A DNA stretch of 64,000 bases from Pseudonocardia sp. EC080619-01. Lineage in GTDB: Bacteria; Actinomycetota; Actinomycetes; Mycobacteriales; Pseudonocardiaceae. A program made the translations under genes and the position numbers. The stretch spans positions 6,085,339 through 6,149,338 of the forward strand of contig NZ_CP012184.1 of assembly GCF_001420995.1 (NCBI RefSeq), given 5' to 3'. Position 1 is the first letter of the stretch; each line of letters begins with the position of its first letter. Shown here piece after piece: positions 36,273 to 44,827 of the stretch. The notes under the pieces were generated by a model. That model had not been told where the DNA came from. It did not search any database and saw only the letters and a program-made list of their open reading frames with translations.

Positions 36273-37976
36273 TCAGGCGGCCGTCGCTGCGGTCCGCGGG
36301 GGCAGCAGGGCGTCGAGGATCGGGCCGGGATCGACCGCGTCGCCGTACCAGTCCGGGGTGAGGGAGACGCGGTCGATCTGCAGGTCGGCCCTGGTGTTGA
36401 TCTCGACGATCGCGGCCGCGGCTCCGCTCAGCGGCGGACCGAGGGGGCTGACCGGGGTACCGTCCGGGCGGCGGAAGTCCCAGGCGTCCGCGCGGTAGCG
36501 GATCCGGTAACCGGCGTCGTGCACGAGCCGATGGTGGTAGCTGCAGAGCAGTACGAGATTGTCGATGTCCGTCGCTCCCCCGCTCAGCCACGACCGCACA
36601 TGATGGGCATGCAGATGACGGGTGTGGTCGCAGCCGGGGAAGCGGCAGCCACCACCATCTGCGGCGTCGCGTGCGGTGAGTGCAGCGATCTGGGCCGGTG
36701 ACGCCAGGCGACGGGATCTCCCCAGGTAGAGCCGGTTCGTCGCCCGGTCACCGAGCAGGACCTGGACACGGGCGTCGCAGGCGAGGCGCTCCGCGGTCGT
36801 CGTGGGGATCTCGGGTCCGCCCGCCAGCCGTGCGCTGCCGGAGCCGACGTCCATGTGGACGACGACCTGGGCACTCCCGCGCGTGACCACCGGCCCGGTC
36901 GCACCGGGGCTGTCCCCGTGCCGGACGAGTTCGAGCAGCGCGTCCGCGCGACGCGCCGCCGTCCGGTCCACCGTCGAGCCGGGTTCCTGCTCCCGGCCCT
37001 GGTCCAGGAGATCCGCCGAACGCCCGGCCGGGGACGTCCCGGCCGGAGCGGGCGGCGGGACCAGCGCCTCGATCGCGGCGATCAGCGCCGCGCCGTCCTC
37101 GGGAGTGAAGCGGCCACGCAGGACGAGCGAGCCGTCGACGTCGTGGTGCCAGCTCAGCGAACGACGCGCCGCGGTGTCGACCGGTGGGGTGGTCCGGCGT
37201 CGCACCGCACGCACCACCGTCTCGACGTGACTCGCGGTCGACGACATGGCCAGCTCGAGCATCACCCGCTCGGCCGTCTCGGCATCGGCCACCGTGGGTT
37301 CCGGCCGCGGCGACGGCACGGATTCGGCACTGCCGGACCTGCATTCGCCCGCCCCGTCGTCGACAGTCTCACGCTGGGTCGTTGTGGCGCTGCGGGGCGA
37401 TGCGCCGTCACCGATGGCTGTGCTCTCGACGGGCACTGTGCTCTCGACGGGCACCGTGCTCTCGACGGGCACCGTGCTCTCGACGGGCTCTGTGCTCTCG
37501 CCGCGCTCCGTCTCCTCACCGATCACCGCTGTCCCCACGGTGATCGCTCCGCCACCGGGCTGCGCGTCCACACCGGGCTGCGCCTCCCCGCCGGCCGCCA
37601 CCCCTACCGCCGCGGCAGCGCGGGTGAGGGCTGCGCCGTCCGCGCCGGTCACCCGGGTGATCGCGCGAACCTTCGAGTACGACAGGCGCCCCGCGGCGAA
37701 CTCGGCCGTGACCAGCGGCAGGTTCTCCAGAGCACGGGCGACGCGCAGGTGCTCGGTCGCGGTCCGCAGGCTCATCCCCGCACGCCAGGTCAGCCAGTGG
37801 GCACACGAGCGGATGCCGACGCCGCACCATCCGCCGCGCCGGTCGAACTCGGCGAGCAGCTGCAGGAAACGGCACTCCGCCGCGGCGATGTGGCCCGCGA
37901 GCCCCAGCAGCTCGGACTCCAGGACGGGCAGGCTCAACCCGGGGAACGCATCGGACGAGGGCGTGGTGAGAGACAT
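36273..37976 (-). CDS. DUF222 / HNH endonuclease domain protein with PVEST repeats
   Basis: 567 residues. An N-terminal DUF222 region (LESELLGLAGHIAAAECRFL, HWLTWRAGMSLRTATEHLRVA) is followed by an insertion rich in Glu/Ser/Thr/Val with four PVEST repeats (about 160-186), then more DUF222 and a C-terminal HNH nuclease domain (444-490) with CRFPGC, HLHAHHVRSW and NLVLLCSYHHRLVH, including zinc-binding Cys pairs. Such genes occur in many copies in actinomycetes, including near mycobacterial repeat elements; function unsettled. ATG 37976 has GGGAG 7 nt upstream. Two copies of a 16-bp palindrome lie 84 and 244 bp before it. Confidence 0.88.
   Translation of the reverse strand: MSLTTPSSDAFPGLSLPVLESELLGLAGHIAAAECRFLQLLAEFDRRGGWCGVGIRSCAHWLTWRAGMSLRTATEHLRVARALENLPLVTAEFAAGRLSYSKVRAITRVTGADGAALTRAAAAVGVAAGGEAQPGVDAQPGGGAITVGTAVIGEETERGESTEPVESTVPVESTVPVESTVPVESTAIGDGASPRSATTTQRETVDDGAGECRSGSAESVPSPRPEPTVADAETAERVMLELAMSSTASHVETVVRAVRRRTTPPVDTAARRSLSWHHDVDGSLVLRGRFTPEDGAALIAAIEALVPPPAPAGTSPAGRSADLLDQGREQEPGSTVDRTAARRADALLELVRHGDSPGATGPVVTRGSAQVVVHMDVGSGSARLAGGPEIPTTTAERLACDARVQVLLGDRATNRLYLGRSRRLASPAQIAALTARDAADGGGCRFPGCDHTRHLHAHHVRSWLSGGATDIDNLVLLCSYHHRLVHDAGYRIRYRADAWDFRRPDGTPVSPLGPPLSGAAAAIVEINTRADLQIDRVSLTPDWYGDAVDPGPILDALLPPRTAATAA
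37420..37500 (-). repeat. 18-bp minisatellite encoding PVEST
   Basis: Four and a half tandem copies of an 18-bp unit (first copy 37420-37437), nearly identical, multiple of three so the frame is kept. Likely variable in copy number between strains. Confidence 0.9.
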
Positions 37977-38059
37977 GCGAACACTCCCAGCGGTATCGCA
38001 CTGATGTTCGAACGAGTGTCGCAGCGGGGCCCGACAGTCTCGCCCCGGTCCGTGAGATC

Positions 38060-38075
38060 GCGTTCCGCGGAACGC
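38060..38075. repeat. 16-bp palindrome, copy 4
   Basis: GCGTTCCGCGGAACGC in non-coding DNA, 84 bp before the HNH start. Confidence 0.9.
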
Positions 38076-38219
38076 ACCGCGCGGAACCCGCATGGTGGGC
38101 AGCGCACTCGCAGAGACGTGCGCGACGGACCGTGCGGAACCCCTCGACCGGCCCTCGCGCACCCGGACACGTGGACGCGATTCGGCGAGGAGCGACGAGG
38201 CGGGTGGCGCCTCGGGACC

Positions 38220-38235
38220 GCGTTCCGCGGAACGC
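38220..38235. repeat. 16-bp palindrome, copy 5
   Basis: GCGTTCCGCGGAACGC in non-coding DNA, symmetric over 18 bp, 160 bp from copy 4. Confidence 0.9.
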
Positions 38236-38461
38236 GGATCCCCCGCCGGACGGCGTCGGCGACGGGGTCGAGCGACCCGACGGCGACGTGCGCGTCGCAC
38301 CGCCGACGATGCCGTGCGGGCCCGTCAGCTCCGGTGGCCGCCGACCGAGGGGAAGCGCCCGATCGGACCGTGCCGCACGATAGTTTGCTGTGCTCACGAC
38401 TTTGCGCGCACACTGCAGGGACTGCACACGTGCAGCCCCCGCACGAAGGAGAGGTGACGCG

Positions 38462-39106
38462 ATGATCGGCACGACCGTCGCGGAGCAGGAGCAGCGTTGC
38501 TCGGGTCTGCGGGAACGCAAGAAGCTGCGCCTCCGCCACGCGCTGCGCGTGGCCGCGCTCGAGCGAGCCCGCAGCCAGGGGCCGGAGCACTTCACCGTGG
38601 AGGAGGTCTGCGCCGACGTCGACGTCGCCCCGCGGACGTTCTTCAACCACTTCCCGTCGAAGGACGCCGCGCTGTTCGACTGGGACGAGGTGTCGTTGGC
38701 CGAGCTGGCGGCCGAGGTCCGGACCCGGCCGGAGCCGTCCGCATTGGCCGCCGCGACCGCCGTCCTCGGTGATCTCGCCGGCACACTGACGACCAGCCCG
38801 GTCTGGCACGACCAGCTCGAGCTGCTGCGCACCCACCCCGAGCTGAACGGCCGGATGGCCCGGGTCGGCCGGACCGTCGAGGAGACCGTCGCCGGAGCAC
38901 TGGCCGAGCGGGACGGCATGCCGGAGCCCGAGCTGTCGCACCGGATCGCCGCGGCGACGGCGATGGCCGTCCTGCAGGTCACCGTCGCGACGTGGTTGTC
39001 CGAGCAGGACGCCCCGGACGCGCGCGCGGTCCACACCCGGGTCCTCGACGCGGCACGCCGGGCGGTCGCGACACTGGATCGCGACCGGACCGCACCGGCG
39101 TCCTGA
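38462..39106 (+). CDS. TetR-family transcriptional regulator
   Basis: 214 residues. The N-terminal helix-turn-helix is FTVEEVCADVDVAPRTFFNHFPSKDAALF (about 42-70, recognition helix around RTFFNHF), preceded by a basic arm (RERKKLRLRHALR). The C-terminal ligand domain has no distinctive features. ATG 38462 follows GGAGAGGTGACGCG. The target is unknown: it converges on a RibD-C protein and diverges from the HNH gene, so autoregulation through the CTGCA inverted repeat upstream is the simplest guess. Confidence 0.88.
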   Translation: MIGTTVAEQEQRCSGLRERKKLRLRHALRVAALERARSQGPEHFTVEEVCADVDVAPRTFFNHFPSKDAALFDWDEVSLAELAAEVRTRPEPSALAAATAVLGDLAGTLTTSPVWHDQLELLRTHPELNGRMARVGRTVEETVAGALAERDGMPEPELSHRIAAATAMAVLQVTVATWLSEQDAPDARAVHTRVLDAARRAVATLDRDRTAPAS

Positions 39107-39118
39107 GCCGGCGGGCGC

Positions 39119-39664
39119 TCAGGACGCGGGCGACCCGTAGGTCATCCTGACCACGCCGTTCTCGTAGGCCTCGGTCTCCACCAGCCGCAGCGGGATCCGC
39201 TGCCCCGCGGCGAACAGCCGCTCGCCCGCACCCAGCGCGACCGGGTAGACGAACAGGTTCAGCGTGTCGACCAGCCCGTCGGCGAGCATCGCCCGCACCA
39301 GGGTGGCGCTGCCGCTGACGTAGATGCCGCCGTCGACGGAGTCCTTCAGCGCCTGGATGCGCGTCGGGTCGTACGGGCCGAGCACGGTCGAGTTCTCCCA
39401 CTCCAGCGGATCGGCCAGTGTGGACGTCACGACGTGCTTCGGCGACCCGTTGAAGAACGCCGCGCCGGACTCCTCGTCGTGCCCGCGCGCCGACCACGCC
39501 GGGTAGAACGCCTCGTAGGTGGTGCGCCCCAGCAGGATCGCCTGGTCGCAGAGCTTCCCGATGGCGGCACCCATCCCGTCGGTGAAGCCGTACTCGGCCG
39601 TCCACGACGGATCCTCGATCACGCCGTCGAGACTGATGAACTCGTGCACGTCGATGGTTCCCAT
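39119..39664 (-). CDS. RibD C-terminal / dihydrofolate-reductase-fold protein
   Basis: 181 residues with the YwjB-like DHFR fold: EFISLDGVIEDPSW at the N-terminus, LLGRTTYEAFYPAW, GGIYVSGSATLVRAMLADGLVD and a C-terminal LVETEAYENGVVRMTY. These are NADPH-binding reductases of unknown physiological substrate and are not riboflavin enzymes by themselves. ATG 39664. The gene lies 67 bp downstream of the mannitol dehydrogenase and could share its transcript. Confidence 0.87.
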   Translation of the reverse strand: MGTIDVHEFISLDGVIEDPSWTAEYGFTDGMGAAIGKLCDQAILLGRTTYEAFYPAWSARGHDEESGAAFFNGSPKHVVTSTLADPLEWENSTVLGPYDPTRIQALKDSVDGGIYVSGSATLVRAMLADGLVDTLNLFVYPVALGAGERLFAAGQRIPLRLVETEAYENGVVRMTYGSPAS

Positions 39665-39731
39665 GGTGTCTCCCCGGATCGGGCGGATGCGTCAGTACCT
39701 GGGACCGGAGACGTGCCGGATTCTCATCGGT

Positions 39732-41213
39732 TCATCCGATGTCGGCGACGGTCGCGGCCGCCCCGCGCTCGTAGAGCGACTCCAGCGCCCTGCGGAACGC
39801 CTCGGCGAAGCGCTCGTCGTCGGCCAGGTCGCCGAAGACAGGCCGGTACCGCAGGAAGGTCAGCGGCTCGGAGCGCTCCCGCAGCGCGAGCGGGGTCAGC
39901 TCGTCGGCGAGCCGGTCCTGCTGCTCGATCGCCTCGCCCTGCTCGTCGGCACCCTCGGCGTACCGGCACCACCCCGCGACGACGGCGGCCGCCCGGTCCA
40001 CCGGTCCCCCGGCCGCGAGCTGCTCCCGCACGACCGGCAGCAGGAAGATCGAGATCCGGTCGGAGCTTCCGTAGTTGATCCGCTTCAGGGTGTCGGCGAC
40101 GCCCGGGTTCGCGAACCGCGACAGGAGCGTGTCCTTGTACTCGTCGAGGTCGATGCCGGGGACCGGCCGCAGGGTCGGCGTGGCCTCGGCGTCCATGTAG
40201 CCGCGCAGGAACGTCGCGAACGTCGGGTCCTGGGCGACCTCGTGCACGTAGCGGTGCCCCGCGAGATAGCCGAGGTAGCCCAGCGCCTGGTGGGTGGCGT
40301 TGAGCAGCCGCAGCTTCATGAACTCGTACGGCACGACGTCGTCGACGACCTGCACGCCGACCCGCTCGAACTCCGGGCGGCCCGCGGCGAAGTCGTCCTC
40401 CAGCACCCACTGGGTGAACGGCTCGCAGACCACCGGCCAGCCGTCGCGCAGGCCGAACCGCTCCTCGAGGGCGGCGCGGTCGGAGTCCGCGGTGGCGGGG
40501 GTGATCCGGTCGACCATCGAGTTCGGGAAGGTGACCTGCTCGGCCACCCAGACGCCCAGTTCGGCGTCGCGCAGCTGGGCGACGCCGGTGAACACCCGCC
40601 GGGCGGTGTCGCCGTTGCCCTGCATGTTGTCGCAGCTCATGATCGTGAGCGGGCCGGTGCCGCGCTCGCGCCGGCGGGCCAGCGCCTCGACGACGAGGCC
40701 GAACGCGCCGCTCGGCGCACGCCCCGCGGCCATCGACTCCAGGTCGTCCCGGACACCGGGGAAGTCCGGGTCGAACTCACCGGTCTTCTGGTCGATCGCG
40801 TAGCCGCCCTCGGTGATCGTCAGCGAGACGATCCGCGTGTCCGGGTGGGCGATCCGCTCGATCACCGCCTCCGGGTCGTCCGGGGCGAACAGGTAGTCCA
40901 CCAGCGACCCGACGACGCGCGGCGACAGCGATCCGTCGGGCTCCTTGCGGACGAGGGTGTACAGCCCGTCCTGGGCTGCCATGACGTCGCGCATGCGTTC
41001 GTCGAACGACAGGACGCCGACCCCGCAGATCCCCCACTCGCGGGCCTCCCCGGCGGTGAGCAGCGAGTCCACGTACATCGCGAGATGCGCCCGGTGGAAC
41101 CCGCCGACCCCGATGTGGACGATGCCGGTGCGCACCCCCGCCCGGTCGTAGCCCGGGACGTCCACCCCCTCCACGCCCTCGGTCCAGATCGCGGTCTCGT
41201 CCAGCGAGCGCAT
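39732..41213 (-). CDS. Mannitol dehydrogenase family protein (polyol-specific long-chain)
   Basis: 493 residues of the PSLDR family, NAD-dependent oxidation of mannitol (to fructose) or a related polyol/uronate. The NAD fold opens with GIVHIGVGGFHRAHLA (about 30-45). The catalytic lysine and neighbours are in KLRLLNATHQALGYLGYLAG (about 294-313), and VTFPNSMVDRITPAT is the family signature. Domain layout and length fit a monomeric mannitol 2-dehydrogenase. No sugar transporter is adjacent. ATG 41213 has GGGGGAG 9 nt upstream, and TAGGGT at 41257-41252 is a likely -10. Confidence 0.93.
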   Translation of the reverse strand: MRSLDETAIWTEGVEGVDVPGYDRAGVRTGIVHIGVGGFHRAHLAMYVDSLLTAGEAREWGICGVGVLSFDERMRDVMAAQDGLYTLVRKEPDGSLSPRVVGSLVDYLFAPDDPEAVIERIAHPDTRIVSLTITEGGYAIDQKTGEFDPDFPGVRDDLESMAAGRAPSGAFGLVVEALARRRERGTGPLTIMSCDNMQGNGDTARRVFTGVAQLRDAELGVWVAEQVTFPNSMVDRITPATADSDRAALEERFGLRDGWPVVCEPFTQWVLEDDFAAGRPEFERVGVQVVDDVVPYEFMKLRLLNATHQALGYLGYLAGHRYVHEVAQDPTFATFLRGYMDAEATPTLRPVPGIDLDEYKDTLLSRFANPGVADTLKRINYGSSDRISIFLLPVVREQLAAGGPVDRAAAVVAGWCRYAEGADEQGEAIEQQDRLADELTPLALRERSEPLTFLRYRPVFGDLADDERFAEAFRRALESLYERGAAATVADIG

Positions 41214-41251
41214 GGTTGCTTCTCCCCCGGTCGGCTACGTCGGCAGTGGCG

Positions 41252-41257
41252 ACCCTA
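41252..41257 (-). promoter_or_regulatory. -10 box of the mannitol dehydrogenase gene
   Basis: TAGGGT on the minus strand, giving a leader of ~30 nt with a clear ribosome site. Confidence 0.45.
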
Positions 41258-41343
41258 CCGTTCACCGCGCGACCGTGCGGACCGGTAGCGCAATCTGAGC
41301 GGCGCACCGGTCGGACATCGCAAACACGCTCTGAGCTGCACGT

Positions 41344-41386
41344 ATGCGAATCGTTATTTGCGGCTTTCGCAAGCCCGGCCTACGGT
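41344..41386 (+). promoter_or_regulatory. Promoter/operator of the XRE-TetR regulator and carnitine genes
   Basis: Inverted repeat TTGCG-N5-CGCAA (41358-41372) lies between a possible -35 TTTGCG (41357-41362) and -10 TACGGT (41381-41386; spacing 18). GTG 41395 follows after 8 nt, so the mRNA is leaderless or nearly so. More half-sites (GCGAA at 41346, CGCAA near 41288 and 41317) dot the 181-bp divergent gap. An operator overlapping the promoter fits autorepression. Confidence 0.5.
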
Positions 41387-41394
41387 TCCGGATC

Positions 41395-42396
41395 GTGCAC
41401 CCCTCACGTCCGTCCGCCCGCAGCGGCTCCACCCCCGGAGACCCCGCACCGGTGGACGCGACGCAGGGGGACGCGGTGGTCGCCTCCCGGGTGCGTGAGC
41501 TGCTCGAACGGGACGGCTGGACACAGCGGCGGTTCGCCGCGGCGATCGGGCTGGACGAGACGAAGCTGTCCAAGTCGCTCGCCGGGCGCCGCCGGTTCGC
41601 CGCCGGGGAGCTCGTCGCGATCGCCGACGTCACCGGGGAGACCGTCAACCGGCTCCTGCACGGCCGGGACGACGCACGCACCCACACGGCCGTCCCGGGC
41701 GGTGCGGCCGCGACCACCAGCGCCGCGTCCACCGGCGGCCCCACGACCCGGGGCTCCCGGGAGACCCGCCGCCGGATCCTGGACGCCGCGTGGCGGCTCA
41801 TCGCCGACCGCGGCTACCACCGGGTGCGGACGGCCGACGTCGCGCACGCGTGCGGCACGAGCCCGGCGGCGATCCACTACCACTTCCCCACCCGCTCCGA
41901 GCTGCTCGACGAGGCGTTGCGGCACAACGTGAAGCTCGCCTTCGACCGGCAGGTCGCCGCGCTCGGCGAGATCACCGACCCGCACCGGCGGCTGCTGCGC
42001 CTGATCGACCTGCAGCTCCCCGAGGGCGAGCTCCTGCGCCGCGAGTGGTCCATCTGGATCCAGGTCTGGGCCGAGTCGGCGATCGACCCGGACCGGCGCG
42101 AGCTCTACTGGGACTCCTACGACCGCTGGTACCGCAGCGTCGCCATGACGCTCGCCGACGGCGCCGCGACCGGCGTCTTCGTGCCCGGCGCCGACGGTCT
42201 CGCGCGCCAGCTCACCGCGCTCGTCGACGGCCTGGGCATCCAGGTCCTCGCCGGCACCCCCGGCACCGGGCCGGACGGTATGCGCGCGGTGCTGCACGAC
42301 TACATCGACCGGGCCGTGCTCGCGGCGCCGGGACGACCCGCACCACCCCCACGCGACTCCACACAGGACGAGCCACACAGGACGGAGAACGGATGA
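41395..42396 (+). CDS. Two-headed regulator: XRE-type HTH fused to TetR domain
   Basis: 333 residues. The N-terminal part has a Cro/CI-type helix-turn-helix (VASRVRELLERDGWTQRRFA, then IGLDETKLSKSLAGRRRFAA, about 29-70). A Thr/Ala-rich linker leads to a TetR DNA-binding domain (TRRRILDAAWRLIADRGYHR, then VAHACGTSPAAIHYHFPTRS, about 122-168) and a BetI-like C-terminal ligand domain with WIQVWAESAIDP. Two DNA-binding domains in one chain are unusual. The stop overlaps the BKACE start (ATGA), so it is part of the operon it probably controls. The start is set by the leaderless promoter; an upstream in-frame ATG at 41344 lies within the operator. Effector could be carnitine, dehydrocarnitine or betaine (inference). 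Confidence 0.85.
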   Translation: MHPSRPSARSGSTPGDPAPVDATQGDAVVASRVRELLERDGWTQRRFAAAIGLDETKLSKSLAGRRRFAAGELVAIADVTGETVNRLLHGRDDARTHTAVPGGAAATTSAASTGGPTTRGSRETRRRILDAAWRLIADRGYHRVRTADVAHACGTSPAAIHYHFPTRSELLDEALRHNVKLAFDRQVAALGEITDPHRRLLRLIDLQLPEGELLRREWSIWIQVWAESAIDPDRRELYWDSYDRWYRSVAMTLADGAATGVFVPGADGLARQLTALVDGLGIQVLAGTPGTGPDGMRAVLHDYIDRAVLAAPGRPAPPPRDSTQDEPHRTENG

Positions 42397-43286
42397 ACCG
42401 TGACGTCATCGTCACCTGCGCGGTGACCGGGGCCGGAGACACGGTGGGCCGCAGCCCGCACGTGCCCGTCACCCCGGCCGCGATCGCCGCCGACGCGATC
42501 GCCGCCGCCCGCGCCGGCGCCGCCGTCGTGCACATCCACGTGCGCGACCCCGAGACGGGCGACCCGTCGCGGGCGGTGGAGCTCTACCGCGACACCGTCA
42601 CCCGGATCCGCGACTCGGGCGTCGACGTCGTGCTGAACCTGACCGCCGGCATGGGCGGCGACCTCGTGATCGACGCCGAGGACCCGCTCAAGCCGGTCGA
42701 CGGCACCGACCTGGTCAACGCCCTCGAGCGGCTCCCGCACGTCGAGGAGCTCCTCCCCGACATCTGCACGCTCGACTGCGGCTCGCTGAACTTCGGCGAG
42801 GGCAACCAGCTCTACATCTCGACGCCGGACATGCTGCGCACCGGCGCGAAGCGGGTGCAGGAGCTCGGGGTGAAGCCGGAGCTCGAGATCTTCGACACCG
42901 GGCAGCTGTGGTTCGCCACCACCCTGGTCGAGGAGGGCCTGATCGACGCCCCGCCGCTGTTCCAGCTGTGCATGGGCATCCCCTACGGCGCTCCCGCCGA
43001 CCCCGGCGTCCTGGCCGCGGAGGTGAACATGCTCCCCGAGGGGGCGAACTTCGCGTCGTTCGCGATCGGCCGCAACCAGCTGCCGTGGGTGGCGCAGTCG
43101 ATCCTGGCCGGTGGCCACGCCCGGGTCGGGCTCGAGGACAACCTCTACCTGTCCCGCGGGGTCAAGGCGACGAACGAGCAGCTCACCGAGCGGGCCGTGC
43201 AGATCGTGCAGGACCTCGGCGCGACGGTGGCGACACCGGACCGCGCCCGCGAGATCCTGGGTCTGAAGGAGCGCGCCGGTGCCTGA
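42393..43286 (+). CDS. BKACE enzyme, 3-dehydrocarnitine cleavage (DUF849)
   Basis: 297 residues. Beta-keto acid cleavage enzymes condense a beta-keto acid with acetyl-CoA and split off acetoacetate; with dehydrocarnitine the products are betainyl-CoA and acetoacetate. Family marks: VIVTCAVTGAGDT, zinc-site HIHVRDPETG (His-x-His, about 49-51), LNLTAG, LDCGSLNF, ELEIFDTGQL and GGHARVGLEDNLYL (about 244-257). The substrate choice rests on the next two genes, L-carnitine dehydrogenase and a thioesterase. Overlaps both neighbours. Confidence 0.92.
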   Translation: MNRDVIVTCAVTGAGDTVGRSPHVPVTPAAIAADAIAAARAGAAVVHIHVRDPETGDPSRAVELYRDTVTRIRDSGVDVVLNLTAGMGGDLVIDAEDPLKPVDGTDLVNALERLPHVEELLPDICTLDCGSLNFGEGNQLYISTPDMLRTGAKRVQELGVKPELEIFDTGQLWFATTLVEEGLIDAPPLFQLCMGIPYGAPADPGVLAAEVNMLPEGANFASFAIGRNQLPWVAQSILAGGHARVGLEDNLYLSRGVKATNEQLTERAVQIVQDLGATVATPDRAREILGLKERAGA

Positions 43287-44292
43287 GCAGCGTCCTGTCA
43301 CGCGTCCCGTCACGGAGATCCGGACCGTCGCCTGCATCGGCGCCGGTGTCATCGGGGGCGGCTGGGCCGCCTACTTCCTGTCCCGCGGGCTGACGGTGCG
43401 GGCCTGGGACCCGGCGCCGGACGCCGGCGACAAGCTCCGCCGCCTGATCGACGCCGCGTGGCCCGCGCTCACCGAGCTGGGCCTCGCCGAGGGTGCCGAC
43501 CCGTACGCGATCGAGCTGTTCGACACCGCGGCCGAGGCCGTGACCGGTGCGGACTTCGTGCAGGAGAGCGCGCCGGAGGACCTGGCGCTCAAGCGCTCGC
43601 TGCTGGCCGAGCTGGCCGCGGCAGCGGGGCCGGGCGTCATCGTCGCGTCGTCGACGTCGGGTTTCCCGATGTCCGACATGGCCGTCGACGCCGCCGACCC
43701 CGGTGCGCTCGTCGTCGGGCACCCGTTCAACCCGCCGTACCTGATCCCGCTGGTCGAGGTCGTCGGCGGGGAGAAGAGCGAGGCCTGGGCGTCCTCCGCC
43801 GCGGCGGAGTTCTACCGGCACATCGGCAAGTCCGTGATCGAGATGGAACGGGAGCTGCCCGGGTTCATCGCGAACCGGCTGCAGGAGGCCATCTGGCGCG
43901 AGGCGCTGCACATGGTCGCCGAGGGCGAGGCCACCCCGGAGGAGATCGACCGCTCGATCACCGACGGACCGGGGCTGCGCTGGCCGGTGCACGGGCCCTG
44001 CCTGACCTTCCACCTGGCCGGCGGCGAGGGCGGCATGGCACACATGCTCGACCACTTCGGACCGTCGCTGAAGGCGCCGTGGACCCGGCTCGACGCCCCC
44101 GAGCTGACCACCGCGCTGCGGGACGACATGGTCGCCGGGGCCGAGGTCAGCGCCGGCGGCCGCCCGATGGCCGAGCTCGTCGCCGAGCGGGACCGGGCGG
44201 TGATCGCCGTCCGGCGGGCCGTCGATACGGCCCGGGCAGCAGGCACGGCGGGAAGGGCGGGCTCGCCGTCCGGGGAGCCGGGCCGACCGTGA
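43279..44292 (+). CDS. lcdH: L-carnitine 3-dehydrogenase
   Basis: 337 residues, 3-hydroxyacyl-CoA-dehydrogenase fold. Oxidises L-carnitine to 3-dehydrocarnitine with NAD+. VACIGAGVIGGGWAAYFLSR is the NAD loop (about 18-37), SSTSGFPMSDMA, GHPFNPPYLIPLVEVVGG and LPGFIANRLQEAIWREALHM match carnitine dehydrogenases rather than CoA-linked ones. GTG 43279 overlaps the BKACE gene by 8 bp. Its stop overlaps the thioesterase start. The last ~25 residues are a low-complexity Gly/Ala/Arg tail. Confidence 0.92.
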   Translation: MPEQRPVTRPVTEIRTVACIGAGVIGGGWAAYFLSRGLTVRAWDPAPDAGDKLRRLIDAAWPALTELGLAEGADPYAIELFDTAAEAVTGADFVQESAPEDLALKRSLLAELAAAAGPGVIVASSTSGFPMSDMAVDAADPGALVVGHPFNPPYLIPLVEVVGGEKSEAWASSAAAEFYRHIGKSVIEMERELPGFIANRLQEAIWREALHMVAEGEATPEEIDRSITDGPGLRWPVHGPCLTFHLAGGEGGMAHMLDHFGPSLKAPWTRLDAPELTTALRDDMVAGAEVSAGGRPMAELVAERDRAVIAVRRAVDTARAAGTAGRAGSPSGEPGRP

Positions 44293-44771
44293 CCGAACTG
44301 GTGCACACCGACGTGGTCCGTCCGGAGTGGATCGACTACAACGGACATCTCTCCGAGCCGTACTACGTCCTGGTGTTCGGGGACGCGACGACGGCGCTGA
44401 TGGACCGCACCGGGATGGACGAGGCCTACCGGGCGGCGAGCGGCTGCTCGCTGTACACGGTGGAGGCGCACGTGCGGTACCTGAGCGAGGTCGGCCCCGA
44501 CGCCGCCCTCCAGGTGCGCACGCGCGTGCTCGGACGCGACGCCAAGCGGCTGCGGCTCTGGCACGAGCTGCACGTCGACGGCCGGCTCGCGGCCACCGAG
44601 GAGCTCATGTGCCTGCACGTGGGCGCCGACGGCACGCAGCCGTTCCCGGACGACGTCGCCGTCGCCCTCGACGGGCTCACCGGCGGCGACGTGACCGAAC
44701 CGGAGCACGCCGGACGGTCGATCGCGCCGGTCGGCACCGGCGGAACGGCGGTGAACCGGCCCCCGACCTGA
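44289..44771 (+). CDS. Betainyl-CoA thioesterase (hotdog fold)
   Basis: 160 residues, 4-hydroxybenzoyl-CoA-thioesterase-like hotdog: RPEWIDYNGHLSEPYYVLVF carries the catalytic Asp/Asn-His region, then YTVEAHVRYLSEVGPDA and KRLRLWHELHVDG. In the carnitine route it hydrolyses betainyl-CoA to glycine betaine, completing carnitine to betaine plus acetoacetate. GTG 44289 sits within the lcdH stop. Confidence 0.9.
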   Translation: MTELVHTDVVRPEWIDYNGHLSEPYYVLVFGDATTALMDRTGMDEAYRAASGCSLYTVEAHVRYLSEVGPDAALQVRTRVLGRDAKRLRLWHELHVDGRLAATEELMCLHVGADGTQPFPDDVAVALDGLTGGDVTEPEHAGRSIAPVGTGGTAVNRPPT

Positions 44772-44827
44772 GCCCGCGACCGCGGCCCCGGGTCCTCCCC
44801 GGGGCCCAGCCCCGAGGAGACAGTTTC

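Larger units (their letters stand above)
37977..38461. promoter_or_regulatory. Divergent intergenic region between HNH and TetR genes
   Basis: 485 bp without a convincing gene. It contains two copies of the 16-bp palindrome (listed separately), and near the TetR start an inverted repeat CTGCA-CACG-TGCAG (38422-38435) that could be the TetR operator. The stretch GATAGTTTGCTGTGC (about 38377-38392) is the only AT-rich promoter-like part. Confidence 0.5.

Noticed and set aside
37420..37500. CRISPR-like repeats
   Set aside because: Units are directly abutting 18-mers in frame inside a gene, without spacers.
36273..37976. Mobile intron or inserted element
   Set aside because: No terminal repeats, target duplication or disrupted host gene; base composition equals surroundings.
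38132..38383. Possible small gene in the gap between HNH and TetR genes
   Set aside because: No ribosome site, no recognisable motif and Arg/Pro-rich composition; overlaps a repeat palindrome.
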